From NCBI RefSeq assembly GCF_000708715.2, contig NZ_JENB01000014.1, positions 1-64,000 of the forward strand: 64,000 nt of DNA, in the 5' to 3' direction. The notes under the pieces were generated by a model. It made no database searches. It was not told the DNA's origin and saw only the letters and a program-made list of their open reading frames with translations. The position numbers and the translations under genes are program-made. Of this stretch, positions 7,856 through 17,671 are shown piece by piece. Numbering within the stretch: position 1 is the first letter of the stretch; every line of letters starts with the position of its first letter. The stretch comes from Pseudomonas putida W15Oct28. Lineage in GTDB: Bacteria > Pseudomonadota > Gammaproteobacteria > Pseudomonadales > Pseudomonadaceae.

Positions 7856-9520
7856 CTACAATTGCAAACCCAGACTCAGGGTCAGCCGGGGACCACGGTC
7901 GAGACTATCCAAGGCCACATCCGCCAAAGGCTTCGCCACCTCCAGCGCAACATTGAAGAAACGCCCATCCCCCAGCCGTACACCCAATGCCGCCGAAGCC
8001 AGATGGGCATCGTCCACCGGCCCCCGGTTATGCCAGGCCTGCGCCACATCCACTGCCGCATAGGGCTGAACCAGCGCCAGCCCGTTGCCGCGCAGGCTGT
8101 AGTTCACCTCGTAACCCACACCCCAACCCTTGTCCCCGTCCGCCTGATCACGCGGGTAGCCACGGCCAAAGTGCTGCCCACCAAAGCCCGCCCGTTCGCT
8201 GTCGGGCAGTTGGTCATCACTCCAATACAACGCGCCCGACACCACGCCCTGCCAACGCGCCGACAGCGAGTCACTTTGCAGCCCCGACAACCTGAGCCGC
8301 AGAAAGTCCATGTCGTAGTCGGCATCGCTGCGCGCCCCCAGGTAATCAAGCCCCTGATAGACCCCGGCACTGACAATACGCAGGCGACCACCTTCCACTT
8401 TGCGCCAATCACCCTCGAAGGACAGGGCGCGCACCGAAGTGTCGTAGTCCCGAACCGAAGGCTGCCCGTCCAGTTGGTCTTCGACGTGCTCGCTGACCGC
8501 ATACAAGTGCCCCTGCACGGCCATCCATTCGTTCGGCCTCACAACTACTGGCTGGCGCAGGCCCACTGCATAGCGTTCACTGTCGCGCTCGCGGGTCATG
8601 TCACGGCCATCGTCCAGACGAATACGCGTGCCCGGATCACTGCGGTAGCGCGAAGCCGACAGCAGCAACTGGCTGCCGGCAGCGTCCAGGTACTGGCTGT
8701 AGTCCAGCCGCTGGTAATGCACCTGGTCATCCCCCGGGGGCAGCAGCAGGCTCGCCTTGAACTGTTCGGCAAAGCGGGTCTGGGCATTGCTGGTTGCCGT
8801 CAGCAGCGCCTGCGCAGCGTCACGACTGGAATCGGCCACGGTAACAGCGGCGCTGAACGGCTTTCGCCGCGCATGCACGATCAAGCGGGCGGCCCCGTCA
8901 GCGGTTTGCGCCATGGCCAGCTCAGCCTCTATCGACACACCCGGCAGGCGTTCGGCGAGCCCCAGGTAGCGCTCCAGCGTTTCTCGTGTCAGCGGGCGCT
9001 CGGCTTCAAGCTGTGTCAGCAGCTGCTGCAGATAAGCACCAGCCGGGCCGATGTCGCCGTCCACGCGGTAATCCCGAATGTAACCTTCGACCAGCACCAC
9101 ATTGACCCGGCCTTCGGCCACATCCTGAGGTGGCAGGTAGGCGTAGGACAGCAGGTAACCCTCCTGCCGGTAGCGCTCGGTCAGGCGCTCGGTGTACTCC
9201 TGCAGGTCGCCCAGTGTGATGCTGTGCCCGATCAGCGGTTGGTAGTGCTCGCGCAAGTCGCTCAAGGGGAACACCGTACCGCCTTCGAAACGCACCTTGT
9301 GCAGCACCATGCGCGTATCCGCAGGCGCCCAGGCCTGGCTTTCGGCGTTTGGCCGGGGCATTCGCAGATTGGGGCTGGCGGGCCGATAGGTGTCTACCGG
9401 CAGGTTGGTGTCGGGCAGGCGCCGTTCGTACTCATGGCTTTCGAGAAAACCCGGCAACGACCCGCCCTGGGCCGCAAACGCCCAGGGCAGCAACAACAGG
9501 GGCACGGCCAGAGGACGCAT
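7856..9520 (-). CDS. TpsB outer-membrane transporter (ShlB/FhaC/HecB family), orphan
   Basis: Two-partner secretion pore of about 554 residues: signal peptide (MRPLAVPLLLLPWAFAAQG), an N-terminal helix/linker segment, two POTRA domains (roughly residues 60-210; the first contains VRFEGGTVFPLSDL, the second RLPGVSIEAEL), then a 16-strand barrel ending in a terminal aromatic-poor strand LTLSLGLQL. The loop segment FGRGYPRDQADGDKGWG corresponds to the conserved L6 tip motif of the family. The start at 9520 has GGAG six bases upstream; an in-frame ATG at 9532 is possible. No TpsA (large hemagglutinin/hemolysin-like) gene is adjacent, so the exported partner is unknown. Confidence 0.85.
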   Translation of the reverse strand: MRPLAVPLLLLPWAFAAQGGSLPGFLESHEYERRLPDTNLPVDTYRPASPNLRMPRPNAESQAWAPADTRMVLHKVRFEGGTVFPLSDLREHYQPLIGHSITLGDLQEYTERLTERYRQEGYLLSYAYLPPQDVAEGRVNVVLVEGYIRDYRVDGDIGPAGAYLQQLLTQLEAERPLTRETLERYLGLAERLPGVSIEAELAMAQTADGAARLIVHARRKPFSAAVTVADSSRDAAQALLTATSNAQTRFAEQFKASLLLPPGDDQVHYQRLDYSQYLDAAGSQLLLSASRYRSDPGTRIRLDDGRDMTRERDSERYAVGLRQPVVVRPNEWMAVQGHLYAVSEHVEDQLDGQPSVRDYDTSVRALSFEGDWRKVEGGRLRIVSAGVYQGLDYLGARSDADYDMDFLRLRLSGLQSDSLSARWQGVVSGALYWSDDQLPDSERAGFGGQHFGRGYPRDQADGDKGWGVGYEVNYSLRGNGLALVQPYAAVDVAQAWHNRGPVDDAHLASAALGVRLGDGRFFNVALEVAKPLADVALDSLDRGPRLTLSLGLQL

Positions 9521-9612
9521 AGGGCGCTCCATGTTCCCTTGGGTTGCGGGGCACCAGCCGGTCACACCCGTCACTTGCAAGCGTAGGTGCTGGCCCGGCT
9601 GCCGTCGAACGC

Positions 9613-11955
9613 CTATTCGCTGACCTGGAACGCTACCCGCGCCGTCTCGCCGCTTTCATCCAGCGCACTGAGCTCGGCCTGCCCGGCCTGCGGCAAGCGC
9701 ACCAGCAGGCTGTCCTGCCCCTGGGTTTCGCCCAACGGCTGGCCATTGAGGAACCACCAGCGCCGCCCGCCACCGCCCAGGGCCGACACATACAGCTGCA
9801 ACGGCTCGCTGCTGGTCGCCGGGCGGCGCAGGTTGTCACCCGGGCGCACGCCGACGATCGACAGCGGCGGCGCGCTGGCCGGCACCTGTGGTGGGCAGGC
9901 CGGGTTGATGGCCGGCAGCCGCGCCGCGCGCCGCTCCACGCGTGGCAGCCAAGGCTCCAGCGGGGCCGGCCACAAGGCGATGTCGCGGGCCTTGGCGCCC
10001 GGGCAGCTGCCATCCACCCGCAGCGCCTGGTCGTTGACCCACACGCTTTCGCGCAGGCCCAGGCCCAGCGGCTGGTCGGCGGCTTGCAGCGTCGGCGGCG
10101 TGGTGCCGTCCAGGGTCCAGGCAAAACGCTGGCGCCGGCAGTTGGGGTCCTGTTTGCTCATCGGCTGGCCCAGCGGCCAACAGATTGCCGCCACACCGAC
10201 ATTCGCCGGCACCCGCTCCACCGGCACGCTGATGCCACGCTGGCTGTCGCGGTTGCTCAGCAGGTCGTGCACCTGCAGCATCAACGGCGCCGCCGAGGCC
10301 AGGCCGAACTGGCCGGGTACCGGCGTGCCGTCGGGGCGGCCGATCCACACGCCGATCAGGTAGCGCGGGCCCACGCCAATCGACCAGGCGTCGCGAAAGC
10401 CATAGCTGGTGCCGGTCTTCCAGGCCAGTTGCGGGCGCTGTACCAGCTCGGCATGCGGGTCGCGGTCGGGGCGCGCCTGGCCACTGAGGATGCGCCGGAT
10501 GATCCACGCCGCCCCCGGTGACAGCAGCCGGCCTTCCACCAGCGGGTCCTGTGGCTGCAAGCGCACCCGCGCACTGTTGCCACCCCGCGCCAGCGCCGCG
10601 TAGCCACCCACCAGGTCCTCCAGGCGGCTGCCCGCACCGCCCAGGATCAACGACAGGTTGGGCTCGGCCAAGGGCGGCAATGCCAGTGGCATGCCCGCCA
10701 TGCGCAGTTGCGCGGCAAAGCGTTTCGGGCCGTAGGCCTCCAGCAACTGCACTGCCGGCAGGTTGAGTGACAGGGCCAACGCCGAGCTGGCCGACACCGG
10801 CCCGCTGAAGCCCATGGAGAAGTTGCCGGGGCGGTAGTCGCCATAGCGGCGCGGCACATCCTGCAACAACGATTCGGAATGGATCAGGCCATCGTCCAGC
10901 GCCATGCCGTAGAGGAACGGCTTGAGGGTAGAGCCGGGCGAACGTAGCGAGCGCACCATGTCGACATGCCCGAAGCGGCGCTCATCGGCCAGCTCGATCG
11001 AGCCAAGGTAGGCACGCACCGCCATGGTCTGCGCCTCGACCACCAAAATGGCGGCAGAGGTGCGCTCCGGCAGCCGCGCGCGCCAGCCCAGCAGCAAGTC
11101 TTCAAGGCGCCGCTGCAACGCCGCATCGAGCGTGGTGCGGATCAGCGGCGGGCTGTCGGCGCTGTTCAGGCGCCGGGCGAGCAAGGGCGCCAGCGCTGGC
11201 TCCTGGCGTGGCGCCAACAGCAGCGGCTCTTCGGCGGCCTCACGAATTTGCTGCGCAGGCCAAACCTGGTATTCGGCCAGGCGCTGCAGCACCTTGTCGC
11301 GGGCGCGCTGGGCACGCTCGGGGTGGCGGTCCGGGCGCAGCCGGCTGGGTGCCTGGGGCAGCACCGCCAGCAGCGCTGCTTCGGCTGGGGTCAGGTGCAT
11401 CGGCGACTTGCCCAGGTACGCCCAACTGGCGGCAGCCACGCCCTGCAGGGTGCCGCCGAAGGGCGCGCGGTCCAGGTAGATCTGCAGGATTTCACGTTTG
11501 GACAAGTGCCACTCCAGCTGCGCCGTACGCCACAGCTGGCGCAGTTTGCCGGCCAGGGTGCGGTCATGCGGGTCTAGCAGCCGTGCCACCTGCATCGACA
11601 GCGTGCTGCCGCCCGACACCACGCGCCCACCCCGCAGGTTCAGCCAGGCCGCACGCGCCAGGGCCAACGGGTTGACCCCGGGGTGGCGGTAGAACCAGCG
11701 GTCTTCGTAGGTCAGCAAGGCCTGCAGGTACAACGGCGAAACCTGGTCCGGGCTGACCGGGTAGCGCCAGACACCCTCGGCATCGGCAAAGCGCCACAAC
11801 GGCGTGCCGTCTTCGGCCAGCACTACCCGCGCCAGGTCGTCGCCCGGCAGCGGTAGCGGCCACAGCCGATCAGCCAGCCACAACAGGCCGCACAGTACCA
11901 GCAGGCCAATCAGCGTGGCGCGCAACAGCCTGCCCGCACGCGCTAAGCTTGGCAT
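9613..11955 (-). CDS. pbpC: Penicillin-binding protein 1C
   Basis: Bifunctional class A PBP of 780 residues: one N-terminal membrane anchor (residues 11-28), a GT51 transglycosylase domain with the catalytic Glu at 84 (TYEDRWFYRHPG), a transpeptidase domain with S342-T-L-K345 and KTG at 513-515, and the PBP1C-specific C-terminal beta domain. It polymerises or repairs peptidoglycan in the periplasm. The ATG at 11955 is preferred over 12030 because it puts the basic residues directly before the membrane helix, though no good ribosome site precedes it. In many bacteria pbpC is coupled to an alpha-2-macroglobulin gene, which lies nearby on the same strand here. Confidence 0.93.
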   Translation of the reverse strand: MPSLARAGRLLRATLIGLLVLCGLLWLADRLWPLPLPGDDLARVVLAEDGTPLWRFADAEGVWRYPVSPDQVSPLYLQALLTYEDRWFYRHPGVNPLALARAAWLNLRGGRVVSGGSTLSMQVARLLDPHDRTLAGKLRQLWRTAQLEWHLSKREILQIYLDRAPFGGTLQGVAAASWAYLGKSPMHLTPAEAALLAVLPQAPSRLRPDRHPERAQRARDKVLQRLAEYQVWPAQQIREAAEEPLLLAPRQEPALAPLLARRLNSADSPPLIRTTLDAALQRRLEDLLLGWRARLPERTSAAILVVEAQTMAVRAYLGSIELADERRFGHVDMVRSLRSPGSTLKPFLYGMALDDGLIHSESLLQDVPRRYGDYRPGNFSMGFSGPVSASSALALSLNLPAVQLLEAYGPKRFAAQLRMAGMPLALPPLAEPNLSLILGGAGSRLEDLVGGYAALARGGNSARVRLQPQDPLVEGRLLSPGAAWIIRRILSGQARPDRDPHAELVQRPQLAWKTGTSYGFRDAWSIGVGPRYLIGVWIGRPDGTPVPGQFGLASAAPLMLQVHDLLSNRDSQRGISVPVERVPANVGVAAICWPLGQPMSKQDPNCRRQRFAWTLDGTTPPTLQAADQPLGLGLRESVWVNDQALRVDGSCPGAKARDIALWPAPLEPWLPRVERRAARLPAINPACPPQVPASAPPLSIVGVRPGDNLRRPATSSEPLQLYVSALGGGGRRWWFLNGQPLGETQGQDSLLVRLPQAGQAELSALDESGETARVAFQVSE

Positions 11956-12032
11956 CGGGAACCGACCTGGCCAGGTGATGGCCAAAGGCTTGGGAACGGC
12001 AACATCGCCGATTCGTTCATCAGGAAGCAACT

Positions 12033-12326
12033 ATGCATGTAGAAGGTTTTTTCGAGTGGCTGGGCCAGGCCCTTGGGTCGTTGATCCGCTTCATCGTCGA
12101 CGCATTGAGCGGGCTGTTCAACCTGCTGGCCAATGCCGGTGGCAATTTCATCGACGGCCTGGCGCGCACCCTGGGCACGGACACCTCGCTGATCAGCATC
12201 CTGGCCCTGATCATCGGCCTGATGCTGCTGTACTCGGCAATCCGCGCGTTCATGCGCGCCTCGATCATCCTCGGGATCATCTGGCTGGTGCTGGGGTTGT
12301 GGGTGATGAGCTGGGTGATTCACTAG
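12033..12326 (+). CDS. Small hydrophobic membrane protein, function unknown
   Basis: A 97-residue protein with an amphipathic, hydrophobic N-terminal half and two likely membrane helices at about residues 52-68 and 74-95 (ISILALIIGLMLLYSAI and ASIILGIIWLVLGLWVM). The ATG at 12033 has AGGAAG upstream. It is divergent from pbpC, whose start is under 80 bases away, and sits between pbpC and the alpha-2-macroglobulin gene on the opposite strand. I do not recognise a family. The clean start, codon use and defined helices support a real gene. Confidence 0.7.
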   Translation: MHVEGFFEWLGQALGSLIRFIVDALSGLFNLLANAGGNFIDGLARTLGTDTSLISILALIIGLMLLYSAIRAFMRASIILGIIWLVLGLWVMSWVIH

Positions 12327-12340
12327 AAACTGCGCCATTC

Positions 12341-12476
12341 CTGTAGGAGCGGCCTTGCGTCGCGATCGGGCGCGCAGCGGCCGCAAAACCTGGCGACGCG
12401 GTATAACAGTTGCTCCGCGCGCTCAGGTTTTGGGGCCGCTTTGCGGCCCGATCGCGACACAAGGCCGCTCCTACAA
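12341..12476. repeat. REP pair (BIME), family B
   Basis: Inverted REP copies (ctgtaggagcggccttgcgt ... cgacacaaggccgctcctac) with their accessory hairpins, between the small membrane protein gene and the 3' end of the alpha-2-macroglobulin gene. Confidence 0.9.
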
Positions 12477-12490
12477 CAGACCGCGTCGCC

Positions 12491-15400
12491 TTAGCGGGCT
12501 TTTACGGTCATTTCACCTTGCCCATCACCAATAGCCTGCAGGTTCGGCCGGTACATCGACTCAACCTGCGGCGGCGGTACGCGGTAGGTACCCGGGGTCA
12601 CTGCCCGTGCCAGGTACAGCAAGTGCGTGGTGCCGTAGCTGTCGAGCTTGAGCGCGGCCACATAGCGGTCATCACGGTACTCCTGGTGCACCACGCTGGC
12701 GTTCTGCATCGACTCGCGCCATTCCTTCACCGCGCTGCTGGCGTTGTCCAGGCTGGCAGCGCTTTGCGCCAGGTTCTGGTTTTCCAGCTCCAGGCCTGCC
12801 GGCAGCAGGTCCACCACCAGCGCATCCGGCACGCGGTCGTCGGCCTTCAGCGCCAGGTGCACCAACACCAGGTCGCCACTGCGCAGGTTGTGCAGGTCCA
12901 GCGGCTGGCCGTTCATGCCCAGGTACTCGCGGCGAATCTGCATACCGTTACCGCCGGCGGCAGGCGCCTGGCGTGGGTAACCGGACAAGGTCAGCTGCTG
13001 GTACAGCGTCTCGCTGCCTTCGTTCTGCACGCTCAGTGGCGAGGCCAGCAACGGGCCTTCCAGCTTCATGCCGGCCTCGGCATTGTTGAACTCACGCACC
13101 TCGCCAGCGCTGTCCAGGCGTGCCTGCCACTTGCCTTCCGGCTTGCCCAGCAGGCCACGGCCAGCCAGGAACAGTGCATTGCGCTCCTGGGTCGACAGCC
13201 AGCGGTTGGCCGCCAGTTCATCCGACAAGGCGAACAGGCGCTGGTCGACCTGGCTGCTGGCCAGGTTGCTCTCCTGCAGCAGCGCCAGGATCAGCGCCTG
13301 GTCGCGCAGGGCGCTGCCGTAATCGGCCATCCAGCCTTTGCCACGGCTGATGCCCAGGCCCGCCTGCAAGGCTTGCTCGGCACGCGGTTTGTCGCCCATC
13401 TTGTCCAGTGCCACCGCCAGCTGTACCAACGGCAAGCCAGAGCGGGCATCGGCACGGCGGTCGAACAGGCCACGCAGGGCACCCAACGGCGCCTGCTGGC
13501 TGCGCGACAGCACCAGCGCCGCGTAGGCCTGCACGGCAAAGCGGGTGTGGTCGGCGTTTTCGCTGTAGTCCACTTCGATCAGGTTGCGCTCCTGCAAGTA
13601 ACGCAGCAGGCGCTCGCTGGCCTTCTTCAGCGCTTCGGCCGGCACGCCATAACCTTGGTCACGGGCACGCAAGAGGAAGTCGGTGACGTAGGCGGTCAGC
13701 CAGTACTCTTCTTCGCTGTCCGAACTCCACAGCCCGAAGCTGCCGTTGTAGCGCTGCATGCCCAGCAGGTGCTCGATACCCATCTCGATCTTGCGCTTGC
13801 GCACATCCGCCGGCTCGCCCTTGATGCCCAGGCGCTTGAGGCTGTCGGCATCGGCATACAGCGACGGATACAAGCCGCTGGTGGTCTGCTCCAGGCAACC
13901 GTAAGGGTAAGCCTTCAGCGCACGGATCTGCTCGGCCAGGTTCAACGGTGGGCGGCTCGACAAGGCCAGGCTGGCTTCCAGGCCAGCGGGTTCGAAGGCG
14001 GCCAGGTCTGCTTCGGGCAGGGTCCATGGCTGATCCTTCAAGGCCACGCGGTAGTGCTTGAGCATTGCCGGGTAGGCGGGGCGCACGCCCAGCGTCCACT
14101 CACGTTCAAACGCGGTGGCCGGCTCGTTCGGCAGCTGCAGGCCAGTGACACGCACATGCACCTTGCCCTGCCCCAGCCCCCCCTGGGCCTGCACAGGAAT
14201 CATCAGCGTCGAACGCTGCCCCTCGGCCAGGGCAACGGTCTGCACGGCATTGGTGGCCAGGCTCAGTTGCCCTTCGGTGGTGATTTCAACGTTCAGTTGC
14301 TGGGCGCGGCCCGACAGGTTGGCCAGGTCCAGCGCCAGGCTGGTGCGGTCGCCACCGGCCAGGAAGCGCGGTGCCGAAAGCTCGGCGATGAGCGGCGCGG
14401 CAACCACGGTCTTGCCCTCGGCCATGCCGAAGTGTTCTTCGGTCCAGGCCTGGGCCATCAGCCGCAGTTCGCCGTTGAAGTCGGGGATGTCGACCGTGGC
14501 CAGGCCCTCACCCTTGTCGTCCAGGGTCACCGGCAGGCTCTGCTGGGCGACGATGGTGACCGTGGTGTTAGGGCGCTTGCCGCCCTTGGCCATCGCCGCA
14601 TCACCACCGAACGCCAGGCTGGCCAGGCGGCCCTGCCCGGCTTCGATCAGCTGGCCGTAGATGTCCAGTTGGTCGGCGCCATAGGCCTTGCGCCCGAACA
14701 GGCTGGCAAACGGATCCGGGGTTTTGAAGTCGGTGATGTTGAGGATGCCCACATCCACCGCCGACAACAGCACATGCACCTGCTTGGGCACACTGCCATC
14801 GGCATTGGCGGCCTTGACCTTCACGGTCAGCGGCTGTTTCGGGCGCATTTTCTCCGGCGCTTGCAGGCTCACCGCCAACTTGCGCTCGGCGCGGTCCAGC
14901 GGCAGGTGCAGCACACCGACTGAACGTTTGGGCGTGGCGTTTGCCTTGCGCTCACCCGGGCGGATCACCAGCGCGCTGATGTACAGGTCGTGGCGTGCCC
15001 AGGCTTTGTCCAGTTGCACATCGAAGGTCTTGCCCTCGGCGGGCACTTCGATTTCCTGCCACCACAGCGGGCCATCGCTGGACTCGATCATCAGGTAGCC
15101 GCTGCCAGCGGCAGGCGGGGTAACGGTGACCTTGGCCGTGGCGCCGTCGGCGTAGGACGGTTTGTCCAGCGCCAGCTTGACTTGGTCGGGGCGCACGGCA
15201 CCACCTTCGGCGTTGTCCTGGGTGCGGTAGCCGGCCCAGAAGCGCTCGCTGGACACCAGGCCGGTCTGCGGGTCTTCCACCTCGACGCGGTAAGGGCCCC
15301 ATTCAACCTGGAAGCTCAGCTTGGCGGTGGAGCCCGCCTTGACGCTGACTGTCTCTTCGTTCTGGGTCAGGAATTTCTCGTTGTAGGCGTAGCTCCAGCC

Positions 15401-17392
15401 GTCGCTCTGCGAGTAGTTCCAGTAGTAGTCGCGGCGCTCGCGGATCAACCGCACCTTGAGGTCGTTGGCCGCCAGTTTGTTGCCATCGCGGTCGGCCACC
15501 AGGAACTCGAATTCCACCGGCCCGTCGCTATCGGTTTCCTCGCCATCGAACAGGCCACGCAGCCCCGGCAGGCGCTCGGCTGGCCAGATCGGCTGCTCCA
15601 GGCGCCGGGTGATCGGCCGGCCGCCGGACTCCTGCAAGCTGGCCTGCACGGTCAGTTGCAGCGGCGAGCGGGCTTCGGCCCAGCGGCTTTCGATGTCGAC
15701 CACCGCCTTGCCGGCCTGGTCGAGGGTAACTTCGTCCAGCTCCAGGTCCTGGTTCAGCTCGGTTTCGGTGACCGAGCCAAACTGGTAGCCGGGCAGCGCA
15801 GGTACTGCCTCGCGAAGGGGACGCACATAGGCCTGGCCACTCAGGCGATTACCGGCAGCCGGGGCGCCATACAGGTAACGGCCATTGACCTCGATGCGCG
15901 CATCCTCCTCCGGCGACAGCGGCGTGCTGCTGCCCTTCAGCTCCAGCGCCAGGCGCTCGGGCAGGAAGTCTTCGACCAGGAATTCATACACCTGCTTGCG
16001 CCCGCCACCCAGGTCGAGCAGCAGTTGCCAGCGGCCAGTCGGGGCCTCGGTGGCCAGCTGCAACTGGTATTGGTACAAGCCATTGCTGTCGGCTTCCCAG
16101 ACGAACTTGCGGCTCACCTGTTCATCCGGGCGACGCACTTCCACGTTCACTGGCTGGGCTTTGACGGGCTTGCCGTCCTGGTCGCGCAGCAGGCCGTTGA
16201 GCAGCACGGTTTCGCCTGGGCGATACAGGTCACGCGGGCCGAAGATGAAAAACTGCAACGGGTTGGCCTGGGGGCCGGTGATGTCGAATTCGGCCAGGTC
16301 CAGGGCAGCGGTATTCAGCCGCAGCAGGGTGGTGTGCACACCTTGGGTGGCGATCAGGGTATCGGCCTTGGGCGTGATCGGCAGTTGGGCGTGGCCCTTG
16401 CCATCGGTGCTGGCCTGGGCCAGCAACTTGCCCTTCTCGTCATGGATTTCGAGGTTGACGCCGTTCAGCGCCTTGCCGCCTTCCAGCGCCTGGGCGAACA
16501 CGTCGATGCGGTCGCGGTAGCGGTGGGCCGACACGCCGATGTCGCTGAGGGTGAACAGGGTCGCTGGCTGCGAGTAGTCGTAGGTGCCCGAGGCACGCAT
16601 CACCGCCAGGTACACGCCCGGGTCCTGCAGCGGCTTGATGCCGGCGATGGGCAGCAGCACGGTTTCGCGGGTGTTGCGGGCGGGGTTGAGGTCGAAGCGG
16701 CCGCTGTAGACCAGCTCGGCCATGTCCAGGGTTTCCTTGGACTGGTAGTAGTACAGGCTGCTGTTGCGCCCCCAGCTGGCCAGAAAGGTCGAGAGCATTT
16801 CCGGCTTGACGCGGAAGAACTCGACATCGACCTTGTCGACGTTCAGGGCAATCACCGGCAGGCCTTCGGCCAGGCGCGTGGGCAACAGCGAACCGCGGCT
16901 GGCAAAGCCGATGGTCGGCTGCATGTCGCGGGTTTCCAGCTGGGTGACCGACTCGCTGTCCAGTTGCTTGCCGTTGACCGCGAGCAGGCCCTTGTCGACG
17001 GTCAGCACCAGCTTGCGCTGCGGTTCCAGGTGGCGCAGGCGCAGCTCCATCTGGTTGTCGGAGAGTTCCCAGGCGCCGTCGAGCTTACCCTTGACGGTGT
17101 CGACGAGGTGCACCTTGGTGGCGAAGTCCTGCTTGGCATCCAGCGGTGCGGAGAAGCTGATCGACAGCGTTGCTGCGCCATCGAGCTGCACTTCCGAAGC
17201 ATCCAGCACCGTAAGCTCGCGGCCCTCGTAGCGCTTGGCGAGCACAGCCGGGTCTTCGCGCTTGGGCGCCTGGGTTTCGACGGGCGCTGTAGCGACGGGT
17301 TTCTCGACCGGCGCCGGTTTGTCCGGCGTCGAAGAGTCACAGGCACTGAGCAAAGCCAGCGCGCAGGCCAGCAACAATCCTTTGTTGAACAT
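12491..17392 (-). CDS. yfhM: Bacterial alpha-2-macroglobulin lipoprotein (YfhM type)
   Basis: Giant periplasmic protease inhibitor of 1633 residues. Signal peptide with lipobox LSAC (Cys 18), a long series of macroglobulin beta domains, a bait-type region near the middle, and the thioester domain with the intact motif C1166-L-E1168-Q1169 (YPYGCLEQ) in an alpha-helical (alpha/alpha toroid) segment that runs to about residue 1450, then a receptor-binding-like C-terminal domain. On cleavage by an invading protease the thioester traps it. Residue +2 after the lipidated Cys is Asp, the classical inner-membrane retention signal. It forms a functional set with pbpC, although the small gene at 12033-12326 lies between them on the other strand. 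Confidence 0.95.
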   Translation of the reverse strand: MFNKGLLLACALALLSACDSSTPDKPAPVEKPVATAPVETQAPKREDPAVLAKRYEGRELTVLDASEVQLDGAATLSISFSAPLDAKQDFATKVHLVDTVKGKLDGAWELSDNQMELRLRHLEPQRKLVLTVDKGLLAVNGKQLDSESVTQLETRDMQPTIGFASRGSLLPTRLAEGLPVIALNVDKVDVEFFRVKPEMLSTFLASWGRNSSLYYYQSKETLDMAELVYSGRFDLNPARNTRETVLLPIAGIKPLQDPGVYLAVMRASGTYDYSQPATLFTLSDIGVSAHRYRDRIDVFAQALEGGKALNGVNLEIHDEKGKLLAQASTDGKGHAQLPITPKADTLIATQGVHTTLLRLNTAALDLAEFDITGPQANPLQFFIFGPRDLYRPGETVLLNGLLRDQDGKPVKAQPVNVEVRRPDEQVSRKFVWEADSNGLYQYQLQLATEAPTGRWQLLLDLGGGRKQVYEFLVEDFLPERLALELKGSSTPLSPEEDARIEVNGRYLYGAPAAGNRLSGQAYVRPLREAVPALPGYQFGSVTETELNQDLELDEVTLDQAGKAVVDIESRWAEARSPLQLTVQASLQESGGRPITRRLEQPIWPAERLPGLRGLFDGEETDSDGPVEFEFLVADRDGNKLAANDLKVRLIRERRDYYWNYSQSDGWSYAYNEKFLTQNEETVSVKAGSTAKLSFQVEWGPYRVEVEDPQTGLVSSERFWAGYRTQDNAEGGAVRPDQVKLALDKPSYADGATAKVTVTPPAAGSGYLMIESSDGPLWWQEIEVPAEGKTFDVQLDKAWARHDLYISALVIRPGERKANATPKRSVGVLHLPLDRAERKLAVSLQAPEKMRPKQPLTVKVKAANADGSVPKQVHVLLSAVDVGILNITDFKTPDPFASLFGRKAYGADQLDIYGQLIEAGQGRLASLAFGGDAAMAKGGKRPNTTVTIVAQQSLPVTLDDKGEGLATVDIPDFNGELRLMAQAWTEEHFGMAEGKTVVAAPLIAELSAPRFLAGGDRTSLALDLANLSGRAQQLNVEITTEGQLSLATNAVQTVALAEGQRSTLMIPVQAQGGLGQGKVHVRVTGLQLPNEPATAFEREWTLGVRPAYPAMLKHYRVALKDQPWTLPEADLAAFEPAGLEASLALSSRPPLNLAEQIRALKAYPYGCLEQTTSGLYPSLYADADSLKRLGIKGEPADVRKRKIEMGIEHLLGMQRYNGSFGLWSSDSEEEYWLTAYVTDFLLRARDQGYGVPAEALKKASERLLRYLQERNLIEVDYSENADHTRFAVQAYAALVLSRSQQAPLGALRGLFDRRADARSGLPLVQLAVALDKMGDKPRAEQALQAGLGISRGKGWMADYGSALRDQALILALLQESNLASSQVDQRLFALSDELAANRWLSTQERNALFLAGRGLLGKPEGKWQARLDSAGEVREFNNAEAGMKLEGPLLASPLSVQNEGSETLYQQLTLSGYPRQAPAAGGNGMQIRREYLGMNGQPLDLHNLRSGDLVLVHLALKADDRVPDALVVDLLPAGLELENQNLAQSAASLDNASSAVKEWRESMQNASVVHQEYRDDRYVAALKLDSYGTTHLLYLARAVTPGTYRVPPPQVESMYRPNLQAIGDGQGEMTVKAR

Positions 17393-17535
17393 GGAGTAGG
17401 AACTCTTAGGCAGCGTGTACGTGAGGGCAGCAACTATAGCTCAACGTCAGGTGCAGCACCCGGGCGTTGCGCGGCAAGTGAGACCATGGTCGCGCGAAAT
17501 GGTTGCCTGGCCGTTACACTGTGGCATTTGTCAAA

Positions 17536-17653
17536 GGGGGCCGCTTTGCGCCCCTTCGCGGGCTTGCCCGCTCCCACAGGTTTGGCGCCGGCCGCAAGAG
17601 CAACACTTTCCTGTGGGAGCGGGCAAGCCCGCGAAGGGGCGCATAGCGGCCCC
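17536..17653. repeat. REP pair (BIME), family A with family B style outer hairpins
   Basis: Facing copies ttcgcgggcttgcccgctcc and gggagcgggcaagcccgcga, flanked outside by ggggccgctttgcgcccc and a matching ggggcgcatagcggcccc. It occupies most of the gap between the divergent alpha-2-macroglobulin and MATE genes. Confidence 0.9.
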
Positions 17654-17671
17654 AAGCCTCATGGAATGCAA

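Noticed and set aside
7718..9586. A 622-residue + strand frame
   Set aside because: Lies opposite the TpsB gene and begins in a REP; composition is that of an antisense frame.
12410..14923. An 837-residue open frame on the + strand
   Set aside because: Antisense shadow of the alpha-2-macroglobulin gene; His/Gln/Val-rich composition typical of reverse-strand frames in GC-rich genes.
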